NCBI GenBank assembly: GCA_036556265.1
Contig: DATBJU010000091.1
Coordinates: 1-64,000 of the forward strand
Direction of reading: 5' to 3'
Length of the DNA: 64,000 bases
DNA from: JAUSIF01 sp036556265
GTDB lineage: Bacteria > Pseudomonadota > Alphaproteobacteria > Rhizobiales > Xanthobacteraceae
The notes under the pieces were generated by a model. It saw only the letters and a list, made by a program, of their open reading frames with translations. It searched no databases and was not told where the DNA came from. Shown piece after piece: positions 42,576 to 52,970 of this stretch (the stretch's first letter is position 1; every line of letters begins with the position of its first letter). The translations under genes were made by a program, and so were the position numbers.

Positions 42576-43112
42576 TTGCCGCGCCTTTTCACCGGCATCG
42601 AGATTCCGGCGCAGATTGCGCAAGGCCTGTCCATGCTGCGCGGCGGGCTTCCGGGTGCGCGATGGATCGATCCCGAGAACTATCATCTGACCCTTCGCTT
42701 CATCGGCGACGTGGACGGCCACGTCGGCCGCGACGTAATGCAGATTCTGGGCGGCGTTCGGCGCTCGGCATTCGAGCTTGTGCTGGACCGGCTCGACCAG
42801 TTCGGAGGGAAGAAGCCACGCGCGGTGTTCGCCGGTGCAACCCCGAGCGCCGCGCTTCTGGAATTGCGGGCGGAGCACGAACGTCTGCTGCGACGGATCG
42901 GCCTGCCGCCCGAGCAGCGCAAGTATGCGCCGCATGTTACACTGGCTCGGCTGCGGGATTCCTCAGCGCACCAGGTGGCGGACTATCTTTCCAGCCGCGC
43001 GCCGTTCCGCAGCCCGCCGTTCCCGGTGAGCCGCTTCGTTTTGTTCTCGTCGCGCGCATCTACCGGCGGCGGTCCCTATGTCGTGGAAGCCGCCTATCCG
43101 CTCGATGGATGA
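42576..43112 (+). CDS. thpR: RNA 2',3'-cyclic phosphodiesterase (2H family)
   Basis: A 178-residue 2H phosphoesterase that opens 2',3'-cyclic phosphates, first known as 2'-5' RNA ligase. Two HxT motifs mark the active site: His37-x-Thr39 (YHLTLRFIG) and His120-x-Thr122 (PHVTLARL). The start is TTG at 42576, 3 bp after the tesA stop, with AAAGGG 7 bp upstream. It precedes the phhB gene by 14 bp, so tesA-thpR-phhB may be one transcript. Confidence 0.9.
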   Translation: MPRLFTGIEIPAQIAQGLSMLRGGLPGARWIDPENYHLTLRFIGDVDGHVGRDVMQILGGVRRSAFELVLDRLDQFGGKKPRAVFAGATPSAALLELRAEHERLLRRIGLPPEQRKYAPHVTLARLRDSSAHQVADYLSSRAPFRSPPFPVSRFVLFSSRASTGGGPYVVEAAYPLDG

Positions 43113-43126
43113 ACCGGAGAATCACC

Positions 43127-43420
43127 ATGCGAGAGAAGCTCGCCGGCAACGCACGGAAACAGGCGCTGAGCAAACTTGCCGGCTGGAGCGAGGTCCAGGG
43201 CCGCGACGCCATCGCCAGGAAATTCGTATTCAAGAATTTCAGCGAGGCCTTCGGTTTCATGACGCGGGCCGCGCTTGTGGCAGAGAAGCTCGACCATCAC
43301 CCCGAGTGGATCAACGTATACAAGACGGTAGAGGTCACCCTCTCCACCCACGACGCGGGGGGCGTGACCGAACTCGACGTGAAGCTCGCCGAGGCAATGA
43401 ACCGCCTCGCCGGCATCTGA
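43127..43420 (+). CDS. phhB: 4a-hydroxytetrahydrobiopterin dehydratase
   Basis: Pterin-4a-carbinolamine dehydratase, recycling the cofactor of aromatic amino-acid hydroxylases; in bacteria without the hydroxylase it may serve another pterin such as molybdopterin. The 97-residue protein has the family motif LDHHPEW (His57, His58, Trp61), SEAFGFMTRAALVAEK and VTLSTHDAGGVTELD. GGAGA lies 8 bp before the ATG. A much longer open frame covers this gene in the same frame, but the ATG at 43127 gives the exact family length. Confidence 0.93.
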   Translation: MREKLAGNARKQALSKLAGWSEVQGRDAIARKFVFKNFSEAFGFMTRAALVAEKLDHHPEWINVYKTVEVTLSTHDAGGVTELDVKLAEAMNRLAGI

Positions 43421-43485
43421 GGCCTTGCGGCGGCGCCATCAAACGGCCATTTGACCTCGGCTAGATCGGGGAACGCGAGGAGACA

Positions 43486-43845
43486 ATGACCGCAGCAACG
43501 CAAGACTACTTTTCCGGCCCGGCACAGGATGCCCGCCGCATTGGGCGGGACCTGTGGCGCAAGTTGCGCCGCGTCGCCTCGCGCGTACCGTTCGCGGAGG
43601 ATGCACTCGCCGCCTACTACTGCTCGCTCGACCGCGCGACACCACTGCGTGTACGCGCGTCGATTGTCGCCGCCCTCGTCTATTTCGTGACTCCGGCGGA
43701 CGCGATGCCCGACCTTCTGCCCGCGCTCGGCTTTACCGACGATGCGGCGGTTCTGGCCGCGACCCTTCAGCTGATTGCCGCCTACGTGCTACCCGAGCAC
43801 CGAGAAGCCGCGCGCCGCTCGCTCGAACGTCTCGGCGATGTCTAA
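43486..43845 (+). CDS. DUF1232 (YkvA-like) membrane protein
   Basis: A 119-residue YkvA/DUF1232 protein of unknown role. The family signature VYFVTPADAMPDLLPALGFTDDA is at about 65-87, with a hydrophobic helix on each side. GAGGAGA lies upstream of the ATG. Its stop overlaps that of the convergent oxidoreductase gene (CTAA). Confidence 0.85.
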   Translation: MTAATQDYFSGPAQDARRIGRDLWRKLRRVASRVPFAEDALAAYYCSLDRATPLRVRASIVAALVYFVTPADAMPDLLPALGFTDDAAVLAATLQLIAAYVLPEHREAARRSLERLGDV

Positions 43846-44816
43846 GGCCTTAACACGATCTTGCCTTTGACCTCACGGCGCGCGATCGCGCCGAGGGCTT
43901 CGGCCGCTTTTGCGAGCGGATAGACCTTGTCCACGTAGACCGAGATCTTTTTCTCCGCCGCCCATTTCACGGCCTGCTCGGCAATCTCTCGCATGCGTGC
44001 CGGGTCGTGCCGCGCGAGCATGCCCCAGACGACGCCGACGACCGAGCAGCCGCGCAGCAGTACGTGGTTGAGCGCGATCTTCGGAATCTCGCCGGCGGCG
44101 AATCCGATCACGAGGTAACGCCCCTCCCAGGCGGTGCTGCGCACCGCGGGATCGGCAAGCGCGCCGCCGACCGGATCGAACACGACGTCCGCTCCCCGCC
44201 CGCCCGTGAGCTCGCGTAGCCGTTCCTTCAAATCCTCCCTGGAATAGTCGATCACGTCGTCCGCGCCGTGCGCCCGCGCGAACGCGAGCTTGTCCGCAGA
44301 CGACGCGCACGCGATTACACGCGCGCCCAGGGCTTTGCCGAGCTCGACTGCGGCAAGTCCCACTCCGCCTGCCGCGCCGAGCACGGCGAGCGTCTCGCCT
44401 GCCCGCAATTTTGCTCGATCTTCCAGCGCGTGGATGCCAGTGCTGTAGGTAATGATCAGGCCCGCGGCCGTCTCGAAGCTCAGGCTATCGGGGAGCCGCA
44501 CCAGGGAACGAACCGGCGCGACCACCTGCTCGCGCGCGGCGCCATAGCCGATGAAGCCGCACACCCGATCGCCCGGGGTCAGCTCACGCACGCCCTCCCC
44601 CACCGCCTTTACGACGCCGGCGAACTCCGCTGCCGGCGAGAACGGCAGGTCCGGCTTCACCTGGTAGCGGTTGGATATGATCAGGAGGTCGAAGAAGTTG
44701 AGCCCCGCGGCCTTCACTTCGACAAGGGCTTCGCCTTTTCCGGGCTTTGGCTCGGGGATATCGGTAAATTCAAGTGCTTCCGGAGGTCCATGGCGTACGC
44801 ATAGCACCGCTTTCAC
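43842..44816 (-). CDS. NADPH:quinone oxidoreductase, zinc-free MDR family
   Basis: A 324-residue medium-chain reductase of the quinone oxidoreductase/zeta-crystallin type. It has the cofactor loop GAAGGVGLAAVELGK, SSADKLAFARAHGADDVIDY for NADPH 2'-phosphate contact, FDPVGG, and LNFFDLLIISNRYQ near the active site. The zinc ligands of alcohol dehydrogenases are absent. The start is GTG at 44816 (MKAVLCVRHGPPEALEF) with GGGAG upstream. Likely substrates are small quinones or alkenals; the actual one is unknown. Confidence 0.87.
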   Translation of the reverse strand: MKAVLCVRHGPPEALEFTDIPEPKPGKGEALVEVKAAGLNFFDLLIISNRYQVKPDLPFSPAAEFAGVVKAVGEGVRELTPGDRVCGFIGYGAAREQVVAPVRSLVRLPDSLSFETAAGLIITYSTGIHALEDRAKLRAGETLAVLGAAGGVGLAAVELGKALGARVIACASSADKLAFARAHGADDVIDYSREDLKERLRELTGGRGADVVFDPVGGALADPAVRSTAWEGRYLVIGFAAGEIPKIALNHVLLRGCSVVGVVWGMLARHDPARMREIAEQAVKWAAEKKISVYVDKVYPLAKAAEALGAIARREVKGKIVLRP

Positions 44817-44961
44817 ACACACTTCTCCCTTCGTCGGCAATTGCAGTCCGGACGTCTTTGCGCCATTTTTTCGTTTGCGTCCACGATTTGCAGACTCTGC
44901 CGGCGGGACGTGAGATGGAAGGGTTGGCGGACATGCCTCGATTGATGCGGGAGGCACCGAA

Positions 44962-45489
44962 ATGACCGAACGCTCAAACTACGCCGCGCTTGCCGGGGCG
45001 GCTCTTCTCGCGACCTGCCTTGCCACTGGCGATACGTTCGCGCAGGGCGCGAACCCGTCGCTGGTCGGCCAATATGGCGATTGGGGCGTCTACGTAAGCC
45101 AGGGTCAGAAGGCCAAGGTTTGCTTCGCCCTGACCCAGCCCAAGGAGCGCCTCCCCGCAAATCTCAATCGCGACCCCGGCTATCTTTTCGTCAGCACGCG
45201 GCCGGCCGACAACGTGCGCAATGAGTTCAGCGTGCTTATCGGCTTTCCGCTCAAGGAGGACGCCGATCCCTCGCTCACGGTCGGTAACGATACGTTCGCG
45301 CTCTACGCGCGCCAGACCGGCGCATGGATCCGCAACGTCGCCGAGGAGGCGCGACTGATCGAGGCCCTGCGCAAGGGCAAGGATCTCACGATGAAGAGTA
45401 CGTCCGTTCGCGGCAACGTGACGACGGACCGCTATTCGCTCTCCGGCATTGCCCAGGCGCTCGACCGCGTCGCTCAGGAGTGCCGTTGA
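44962..45489 (+). CDS. Invasion-associated locus B (IalB) family protein
   Basis: A 175-residue exported protein of the IalB family, named from Bartonella but widespread in non-pathogenic Hyphomicrobiales. A signal peptide ends near FAQG (residue 28). The domain has VGQYGDWGVYVSQGQKAKVCF, PGYLFVSTRPADNVRNEFS and two Cys likely to form a disulfide (KVCF and QECR). Despite the name, a role in envelope or stress physiology is more likely here. GAGG precedes the ATG. Confidence 0.85.
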   Translation: MTERSNYAALAGAALLATCLATGDTFAQGANPSLVGQYGDWGVYVSQGQKAKVCFALTQPKERLPANLNRDPGYLFVSTRPADNVRNEFSVLIGFPLKEDADPSLTVGNDTFALYARQTGAWIRNVAEEARLIEALRKGKDLTMKSTSVRGNVTTDRYSLSGIAQALDRVAQECR

Positions 45490-45601
45490 AAGAATTTCAC
45501 CCGCTCGTCCCCGGCGTGGACGGACCCTGAAACAATACAATCTGGCCGCATCGCCGCTGTTGACCGCCGCGCCTCCCGGCACAATCTATAAGCTGGACCG
45601 G

Positions 45602-46819
45602 ATGCCGAAAATGAACGCGCTCCTCGATCTCGCGATGGAAGGCGGTGCGCCCACACGCGCGGCGGTGAAGCTGTCGCTCGTCGGGCGAAGCCGCGCCGAT
45701 ATTGCCCGCGCGCTCGCCGAAGTGGGCGTACCCGAGCGGGAGCGCCGCATGCGTGTGTCCCAGCTATGGCACTGGATCTACTTCCGCGGCGCGACCGGGT
45801 TCGAGCAGATGTCGAACGTCTCCAAGCATCTCCGGGCAAGGCTCGGCGAGAATTTCTCGCTCGCTCGGCCCGAGGTCGTGGTCGAGCAGGCTTCGACCGA
45901 CGGCACGCGCAAATGGCTGATCCGCCTGCCGGCAGAAGCCCCCGGCGAGAAACCGCACGAGATCGAAACCGTCTACATTCCCGAAACCGACCGCGGCACG
46001 CTTTGCGTCTCCTCGCAGGTCGGCTGCACCCTTTCCTGCACGTTCTGCCACACCGGCACCCAGCGTCTCGTGCGTAATCTCACGGCCGCTGAGATCGTCG
46101 CGCAAGTGATGATTGCGCGCGACCGGCTCGGGGAATGGCCGGATGCAACGCCGCCAGAGGGCACGATCGTGCCGAGCGGCGAGCGCTACATCACCAACAT
46201 CGTGTTCATGGGCATGGGCGAGCCGCTCTACAACTTCGACGGCGTGAAGCAGGCGATCGAAATCATCGCCGACCCCGAAGGGATTTCGATCGGCAAGCGC
46301 CGAATAACGGTCTCCACGTCAGGCGTTGTGCCGGAGATCGAACGCCTCGGCGCCGAGGTCGGCACGATGCTGGCCGTATCGCTGCACGCGACGCGCGACG
46401 AATTGCGCAACGAGCTCGTGCCGCTCAACAAGAAGTATCCGATCAAGAAACTGGTTGCGGCCTGCCGCGCCTACCCCGGCGCATCCAACGCGCGGCGCAT
46501 CACTTTCGAATACGTGATGCTGAAGGGTGTTAACGATACGCGCGACGATGCCAGGGCGCTGGTGAAGCTGCTCAAAGGCTTGCCCGCAAAGATCAACCTG
46601 ATCCCGTTCAACCCCTGGCCCGGCACCAGATACGAGTGCTCGGACTGGGAGACGATCGAGCAGTTTTCCGAGATTGTGTTCAACGCAGGCTACGCAAGCC
46701 CGGTGCGCAAGCCGCGCGGGCGCGACATCCTCGCGGCTTGCGGGCAGCTGAAGTCGGAGACGCAGAAGCTGTCCGCCCGCGAGCGCCTCGCATTGCGCGC
46801 CATGGCCGTCACGGACTGA
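45602..46819 (+). CDS. rlmN: Dual-specificity RNA methyltransferase RlmN
   Basis: Radical-SAM enzyme that makes m2A2503 in 23S rRNA and m2A37 in some tRNAs. The 405-residue protein has the cluster ligands Cys142-x3-Cys146-x2-Cys149 (GCTLSCTFC), GMGEPLYNFD for S-adenosylmethionine and SLHATRDELRNELVPLNKKYP. The C-terminal active Cys is in the RKPRGRDILAACGQL region. The ATG at 45602 or 45611 may be used; neither has a strong ribosome-binding site. It lies 112 bp after the IalB gene. Confidence 0.95.
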   Translation: MPKMNALLDLAMEGGAPTRAAVKLSLVGRSRADIARALAEVGVPERERRMRVSQLWHWIYFRGATGFEQMSNVSKHLRARLGENFSLARPEVVVEQASTDGTRKWLIRLPAEAPGEKPHEIETVYIPETDRGTLCVSSQVGCTLSCTFCHTGTQRLVRNLTAAEIVAQVMIARDRLGEWPDATPPEGTIVPSGERYITNIVFMGMGEPLYNFDGVKQAIEIIADPEGISIGKRRITVSTSGVVPEIERLGAEVGTMLAVSLHATRDELRNELVPLNKKYPIKKLVAACRAYPGASNARRITFEYVMLKGVNDTRDDARALVKLLKGLPAKINLIPFNPWPGTRYECSDWETIEQFSEIVFNAGYASPVRKPRGRDILAACGQLKSETQKLSARERLALRAMAVTD

Positions 46820-46824
46820 CTACC

Positions 46825-47277
46825 TTGGCGATCTTCTTCCGCTTCTTCGTCGTGCTGTTCGCGTTCTGGATCGCGTCAATCGCCGCTGCAGTGGTACTCG
46901 TGCTCGGCGCGAGCGCGCCAGAATTGCCAGAACCTGACGCGTGGCCGGCCGCCTGGTTGCTGATCGTTTGGACGAGCGCGTTCGTCGCCGTGTTCTCCTT
47001 CGCGCCGGCCGCAATGGTAATCCTGCTCACGGAGAGCTTCAATTCCCGCTCCGTGCTCGTCTACGCCGTCGCGGGCGGGTTGATTGGTATATTTTGCGGC
47101 TACACGCTTGGCTTCGTCGAATACGCGCCGCGCTTTCGCATCGACGCGCCGTTTGGCACCAATTTCGAGCTGATGGCAGCCGCCGGTATCGCCGGCGGAC
47201 TGGTCTATTGGCTCGTTGCCGGGCGCACTGCCGGCGGCTGGCGCGGCGAAGCCACGACGGACGTCGCGCGGCGCTAG
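46825..47277 (+). CDS. Hypothetical membrane protein with four helices
   Basis: A 150-residue protein, function unknown, with four hydrophobic segments (about 3-30, 42-65, 76-95 and 115-135). The best start is TTG at 46825, 5 bp after the rlmN stop, giving MAIFFRFFVVLFAFW; there is no ATG in the first 60 codons that would keep all four helices. A weak ribosome-binding site makes the start uncertain, but coupling with rlmN is plausible. Confidence 0.6.
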   Translation: MAIFFRFFVVLFAFWIASIAAAVVLVLGASAPELPEPDAWPAAWLLIVWTSAFVAVFSFAPAAMVILLTESFNSRSVLVYAVAGGLIGIFCGYTLGFVEYAPRFRIDAPFGTNFELMAAAGIAGGLVYWLVAGRTAGGWRGEATTDVARR

Positions 47278-47331
47278 CAAGTCCGCCGCGCTGGTTTCTT
47301 CGACAGCGCCGCGGCGCGGCACCTGTGAAGG

Positions 47332-47940
47332 TTACGGCTTCGCCACGTGAAGTTGCGCCCACTCCAGCGCCTGCTCGAGCCGGTCGTTGCCCCAAAACCA
47401 CTCGCCGTCTTCGCAGACGAAATTGGGCGCGCCGAAGATTCCGAGCTTCATCGCTTCCTCGGTTTGCGCGCGGAGCTTGTCCTTGGTCGCCTGCTCGCCG
47501 GTCGTCGCGATGACCGCCTCCGCATCGTGGCCGAGACGTTTGAGGATATCCGCGATCAACGCGCGGTCGCCGATCTCGCGTCCATCGCCGAACTCGGCGA
47601 GATACACGGCGCGCGAGAACGCCGGCCGATCCGCGTCGGAAAGTACAAGCGCAACGCGCGCGGCAAGAAGTGAATTGGTGGGGAAAGGCTCCGGCAGCTT
47701 GAACTTCGGGAGTCCGTATCGCTGCGTAAGCCGCACCATGTCGCGCCACGCATAGCGGCCCTTGATCGGATAGACCTCGGCGGGCGATGCGTTTAGCCCC
47801 TGCGCTCGAAACACCGGCCCAAGCAGGAACGGCCGCCAGCGCAATTCCACCTCCGCCACCTTCGCGAGCGACTCGATGCGCATCACGGCGAGGTAGGAGT
47901 AGGTCGAGGAGTAGTCGTACCAGAAATCGATCTTCGGCAT
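47332..47940 (-). CDS. DsbA-fold 2-hydroxychromene-2-carboxylate isomerase-like protein
   Basis: A 202-residue glutathione-dependent isomerase of the HCCA/NahD family, DsbA-like fold. The N-terminus IDFWYDYSSTYSYLA holds the conserved FWYDYxSxYSYL with Ser as the residue that binds glutathione, and GIFGAPNFVCEDGEWFWGNDRLE is the typical C-terminal part. In naphthalene degraders the enzyme acts on a chromene; here no such pathway is nearby, so the substrate is unknown. It is divergent from argG. Confidence 0.87.
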   Translation of the reverse strand: MPKIDFWYDYSSTYSYLAVMRIESLAKVAEVELRWRPFLLGPVFRAQGLNASPAEVYPIKGRYAWRDMVRLTQRYGLPKFKLPEPFPTNSLLAARVALVLSDADRPAFSRAVYLAEFGDGREIGDRALIADILKRLGHDAEAVIATTGEQATKDKLRAQTEEAMKLGIFGAPNFVCEDGEWFWGNDRLEQALEWAQLHVAKP

Positions 47941-48031
47941 CTGTTCAGCATGCCACGCCGATACGCGGTGGTCGACTTGCGCGCCTGCCGCGTCCGCCTA
48001 TAAGTGCCCGGCATTTACTGGGAAATTCCCG

Positions 48032-49264
<1,233 letters not shown>

Positions 49265-49341
49265 CAGGATTTGTCACACCGGCTGGCGTCAGCACCCACG
49301 AGCACCTAGTTAAGGTCGGCGGCTTGAGCCGCGGGAGATGC

Positions 49342-50457
49342 ATGATGCCTTGGTCACTCACGATCGGACGGGTCGCCGGCACGGCGGTCCGCATACATGT
49401 CACCTTTCTGCTGTTTCTGATCTGGATCTGGGCGGCCTACTACCGGCAAGGGGGCGTCGACGCGGCGTGGGAAGGCACGGCCTTCATCGTGCTCCTGTTT
49501 CTGTGCGTGCTGCTGCACGAGTTCGGTCACGTGTTCGCGGCCAGGCGCTACGGAGTGAACACGACGGACGTGACCCTCTGGCCGTTCGGCGGCGTCGCAA
49601 GCCTCGAGCGCATGCCCGACAAGCCAAGCGAGGAACTCGTGGTCGCCATTGCCGGCCCGGCCGTGAATGTCGTGATCGCAGCGATACTGCTCGCTTATCT
49701 TGGTGCAACGGTAACGCCCGAGCAGCTGATGCAGATCGACAATCCCGCGATCTCGATGGCCGCCAAGCTCGCCGGCGCCAACATCTTCCTCGTGCTCTTC
49801 AACCTGATTCCCGCATTCCCGATGGACGGCGGCCGTGTGTTGCGGGCCTTGCTCGCCATCCGCCTCGGTCACGCAAGGGCGACAGAGCTCGCCGCAAGCA
49901 TCGGCCAGGGTTTAGCCGTCGCTTTCGGCATCCTCGGCATCTTCACCAATCCCATGCTGATCGTGATCGCAGTGTTCGTATTCCTCGCCGCTTCGGGCGA
50001 GGCGAGCCATGCGCAACTCCGCGCCGCGACCCGTGGCGCCATCGTCGCTGACGCGATGATCACCAAGTTCCAGTCGCTTGGCACGCAAGCCACGGTCAAC
50101 GAGGCTGTCGAAGCGCTAATCCGTACGACCCAGCGCGAGTTTCCCGTTGTGGACGGTGCTGGCCAGTTGCGCGGCGTGCTCACGCGCGACGCGATGATCA
50201 AGGCACTGAAGGAAGTTGGGCCCGACGCCCCGGTCCTTAGCGTGATGGAGGCCGACGTACCGACGATTTCGTCGCGCGCGAGCCTCGAAGCAGCCGTGCG
50301 GACATTGACGCAGGTTGGCAAACCCGTGGTCGGCGTAACCGATTCGCACAACCGACTCGTCGGCATGCTGACACCCGAAAATCTCGGCGAGATGATGCTG
50401 ATTCAGTCGGCGCGGCCCGCGACCGTACGCAATTGGCGCCGCCCGGCCGGCGCTTGA
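49342..50457 (+). CDS. Site-2 protease family protein with CBS domains
   Basis: A 371-residue membrane metalloprotease of the M50/S2P family, SpoIVFB-like class. The zinc motif HEFGH (59-63) is in the second transmembrane helix and the third ligand Asp162 is in NLIPAFPMDGGR; LWPFGGVASLERMP and AGPAVNVVIA are conserved. About six helices precede two CBS domains (roughly 230-360), which bind adenosyl ligands and may tune activity by energy state. The ATG at 49342 was chosen (GGGAGA just upstream); an upstream TTG is in frame. The target substrate is unknown. Confidence 0.88.
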   Translation: MMPWSLTIGRVAGTAVRIHVTFLLFLIWIWAAYYRQGGVDAAWEGTAFIVLLFLCVLLHEFGHVFAARRYGVNTTDVTLWPFGGVASLERMPDKPSEELVVAIAGPAVNVVIAAILLAYLGATVTPEQLMQIDNPAISMAAKLAGANIFLVLFNLIPAFPMDGGRVLRALLAIRLGHARATELAASIGQGLAVAFGILGIFTNPMLIVIAVFVFLAASGEASHAQLRAATRGAIVADAMITKFQSLGTQATVNEAVEALIRTTQREFPVVDGAGQLRGVLTRDAMIKALKEVGPDAPVLSVMEADVPTISSRASLEAAVRTLTQVGKPVVGVTDSHNRLVGMLTPENLGEMMLIQSARPATVRNWRRPAGA

Positions 50458-50544
50458 GCTATCGCGACGAAACCTGTAGACGGACGCCCAATCCATCATC
50501 TCTCGCTTCAAGTCCGGCCCTGGCCGGGTCGGAAACGATTAACC

Positions 50545-52371
50545 ATGTCACTTCGCAACGTCGCCATTATCGCCCACGTCGACCACGGCAAGACAACGCT
50601 GGTGGACCGGCTCCTGCAACAGGCCGGCTCGTTCCGCGAGAACCAACGCGTCGCCGAGCGGGCGCTCGATTCCAATGAGCTCGAACGCGAACGCGGCATC
50701 ACGATTCTCGCGAAGGTCACATCTGTGCTGTGGCGCGACACCCGCATCAACATTGTCGACACGCCCGGCCACGCCGACTTTGGCGGCGAAGTGGAACGCA
50801 TTCTCAACATGGTCGACGGCGCCCTTGTGCTCGTCGATGCTGCCGAGGGCCCGCTGCCGCAGACGAAGTTCGTTGTCGGGAAGGCGCTGAAGCGCGGGCT
50901 CAAGCCGATCGTCCTCATCAACAAGGTCGACCGCTCCGACGCGCGACCACACCAGGTCGTCAACGAAGTGTTCGATCTCTTCGCGGCGCTGGACGCGACC
51001 GAGGAGCAGCTCGACTTTCCGATCCTCTATGGATCGGCCAAGGAGGGTTGGATGGCGGCGAGCCCCGAAGGGCCAAAGAAGTCGATGCAGCCGCTATTCG
51101 ACCTGATCGTGCGCCACGTTGCGCCGCCCGTGATCGAGCGGGGCGAGCTACGTCTCTTGGCAACGATTCTGGAAGCGAACCCCTATCTCGGTCGCATCCT
51201 CACCGGCCGCATCACGTCGGGTTCGCTCAAGCCGAATCAAAACGTCAAGGTGCTCGCGCGCAACGGCAAAGTCGTCGAGAACGGCCGCATCACGAAGGTC
51301 CTCGCGTTCCGCGGTTTGGACCGCCAGCCAATCGACGAGGCGCAGGCCGGTGACATCGTCGCGATCGCGGGCCTCGAGCAGGCCAACGTATCGGACACCA
51401 TCGCCGCCCCCGACGTCGAAACGCCGCTTCCCGCGCAGCCGATCGATCCCCCGACCCTCGCTATGACCTTCCGTGTGAACGATTCGCCGCTAGCCGGCAC
51501 CGAGGGCGACAAGGTCACTAGCCGCGTGATCCGTGACCGTCTGTTCCGAGAAGCCGAAGGAAACATCGCGCTTCGCATCAAGGAGAGCGGCGAGAAGGAT
51601 GCATACGAAGTCGCCGGGCGCGGCGAACTGCAGCTCGCGATCCTGATCGAGACCATGCGGCGCGAGGGCTTCGAGCTTTCCATCTCGCGGCCGAAAGTAA
51701 TTCTCTCGCGTGATGAGAAGTCCGGCGAGTTGATGGAGCCCATCGAGGAGGTCGTGATCGACGTCGACGAGGAACATTCCGGCGTCGTCGTTCAGAAGCT
51801 TTCCGAACGCCGCGGTGACATGATGGAGATGCGTCCTTCCGGCGGCGGCAGGCTGCGTCTCGTATTCCACGTGCCGACGCGCGGGTTGCTCGGCTACCAG
51901 AGCGAGCTGCTTACCGACACGCGCGGTACCGCCGTGATGAACCGCCTGTTCCACGCCTACGCGCCGTTCAAGGGCGACATCCCTGGCCGCCGCACCGGCG
52001 TGCTCATTTCAACGGACAATGGTGAGGCGGTCGCCTATGCGCTCTGGAACCTCGAGGCGCGCGGCCCGATGATGATCGAGCCCGGCTGGAAGGTATATCG
52101 CGGCATGATCGTCGGCGAACACACGCGTGGCAACGATCTCGAGGTGAACGTGCTCAAGGGCAAGAAGCTCACGAACATACGCACGACCGCCAAGGACGAG
52201 GCAGTACGCCTCACGCCGCCTATCCGGATGACCTTGGAAAGGGCGCTCGCCTACATCGACGACGACGAGCTAGTCGAGGTGACACCGAAATCGATCCGAC
52301 TGCGCAAGAAGATTCTCGACCCGAACGACCGCAAGAAAGACGAGCGCGCCCGCGAGGCTGCCGAGGTGTGA
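50545..52371 (+). CDS. typA: Translational GTPase TypA/BipA
   Basis: Ribosome-associated GTPase that aids 50S assembly and stress adaptation. The 608-residue protein has the G1 loop HVDHGKTTLV (11-20), the switch region ERERGITILAK, DTPGHADFGGEVER, NKVDRSDARP, then EF-G domains II, III and V and the TypA-specific C-terminal domain (VEVTPKSIRLRKKIL). Standard start at 50545. It is monocistronic. Confidence 0.96.
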   Translation: MSLRNVAIIAHVDHGKTTLVDRLLQQAGSFRENQRVAERALDSNELERERGITILAKVTSVLWRDTRINIVDTPGHADFGGEVERILNMVDGALVLVDAAEGPLPQTKFVVGKALKRGLKPIVLINKVDRSDARPHQVVNEVFDLFAALDATEEQLDFPILYGSAKEGWMAASPEGPKKSMQPLFDLIVRHVAPPVIERGELRLLATILEANPYLGRILTGRITSGSLKPNQNVKVLARNGKVVENGRITKVLAFRGLDRQPIDEAQAGDIVAIAGLEQANVSDTIAAPDVETPLPAQPIDPPTLAMTFRVNDSPLAGTEGDKVTSRVIRDRLFREAEGNIALRIKESGEKDAYEVAGRGELQLAILIETMRREGFELSISRPKVILSRDEKSGELMEPIEEVVIDVDEEHSGVVVQKLSERRGDMMEMRPSGGGRLRLVFHVPTRGLLGYQSELLTDTRGTAVMNRLFHAYAPFKGDIPGRRTGVLISTDNGEAVAYALWNLEARGPMMIEPGWKVYRGMIVGEHTRGNDLEVNVLKGKKLTNIRTTAKDEAVRLTPPIRMTLERALAYIDDDELVEVTPKSIRLRKKILDPNDRKKDERAREAAEV

Positions 52372-52456
52372 CCGGAAGGTCGCACTTTCCCGCCGGATTA
52401 ACTGTCGGTTAACGAAACCCTTGAAGGGCCAGGGCCCATTTGCTTCGATCGAGGCC

Positions 52457-52966
52457 ATGGAAACGGTCCTGATCGAGATCCGCCGTGCCCGCCCGGACGA
52501 TGCCGTGGCGCTCGCCGAGGCCCATGACGAGGCTTGGCGGACGGCGTATTTAGGCCTGATCCCGGGACCGGAGCTCGAGAAACTGGTGCAACGTCGCGGC
52601 CCGTCCTGGTGGGACGCCGCGATCCGTCGCGGTTCGCGCATCGCGCTGCTGATGTTCGGCGACACGATCGCGGGCTACGCGAACTTCGGCCGCAACCGCG
52701 CAAAGAGCCTGCCCTACGGCGGCGAAGTCTACGAACTCTACCTCCGCCCCGAGTACCAGGGCCTCGGCTTCGGCCGGAAGCTCTTCTCCATGGCCAAACG
52801 CGACCTCGCGCAGGCCGGTCATACTGGGCTCGTCGTCTGGGCGCTTTCTGACAACGAGCCGGCTGTGAGCTTCTATCGTGCGCTCGGTGGCCGCGCCGTA
52901 GCCCGCTCGACGGAACGCTTCGGCACGAAGGTCCTCGACAAAGTCGCCTTCGCCTGGACGCGCTGA
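52457..52966 (+). CDS. GNAT-family N-acetyltransferase (RimI-like)
   Basis: A 169-residue GNAT acetyltransferase. Motif A is VYELYLRPEYQGLGFGRKLF with the Q-x-x-G-x-G acetyl-CoA loop; LVVWALSDNEPAVSFYRALGG is motif B, as in RimI-like members. The substrate is unknown; no target gene is adjacent. The ATG at 52457 was preferred over an in-frame TTG 36 bp earlier. The gene converges with folD, whose stop lies 5 bp away. Confidence 0.82.
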   Translation: METVLIEIRRARPDDAVALAEAHDEAWRTAYLGLIPGPELEKLVQRRGPSWWDAAIRRGSRIALLMFGDTIAGYANFGRNRAKSLPYGGEVYELYLRPEYQGLGFGRKLFSMAKRDLAQAGHTGLVVWALSDNEPAVSFYRALGGRAVARSTERFGTKVLDKVAFAWTR

Positions 52967-52970
52967 CTAT

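Noticed and set aside
42176..43420. 414-codon frame ending in the phhB sequence
   Set aside because: It runs through tesA and thpR out of frame; the last 97 codons alone match the dehydratase family.
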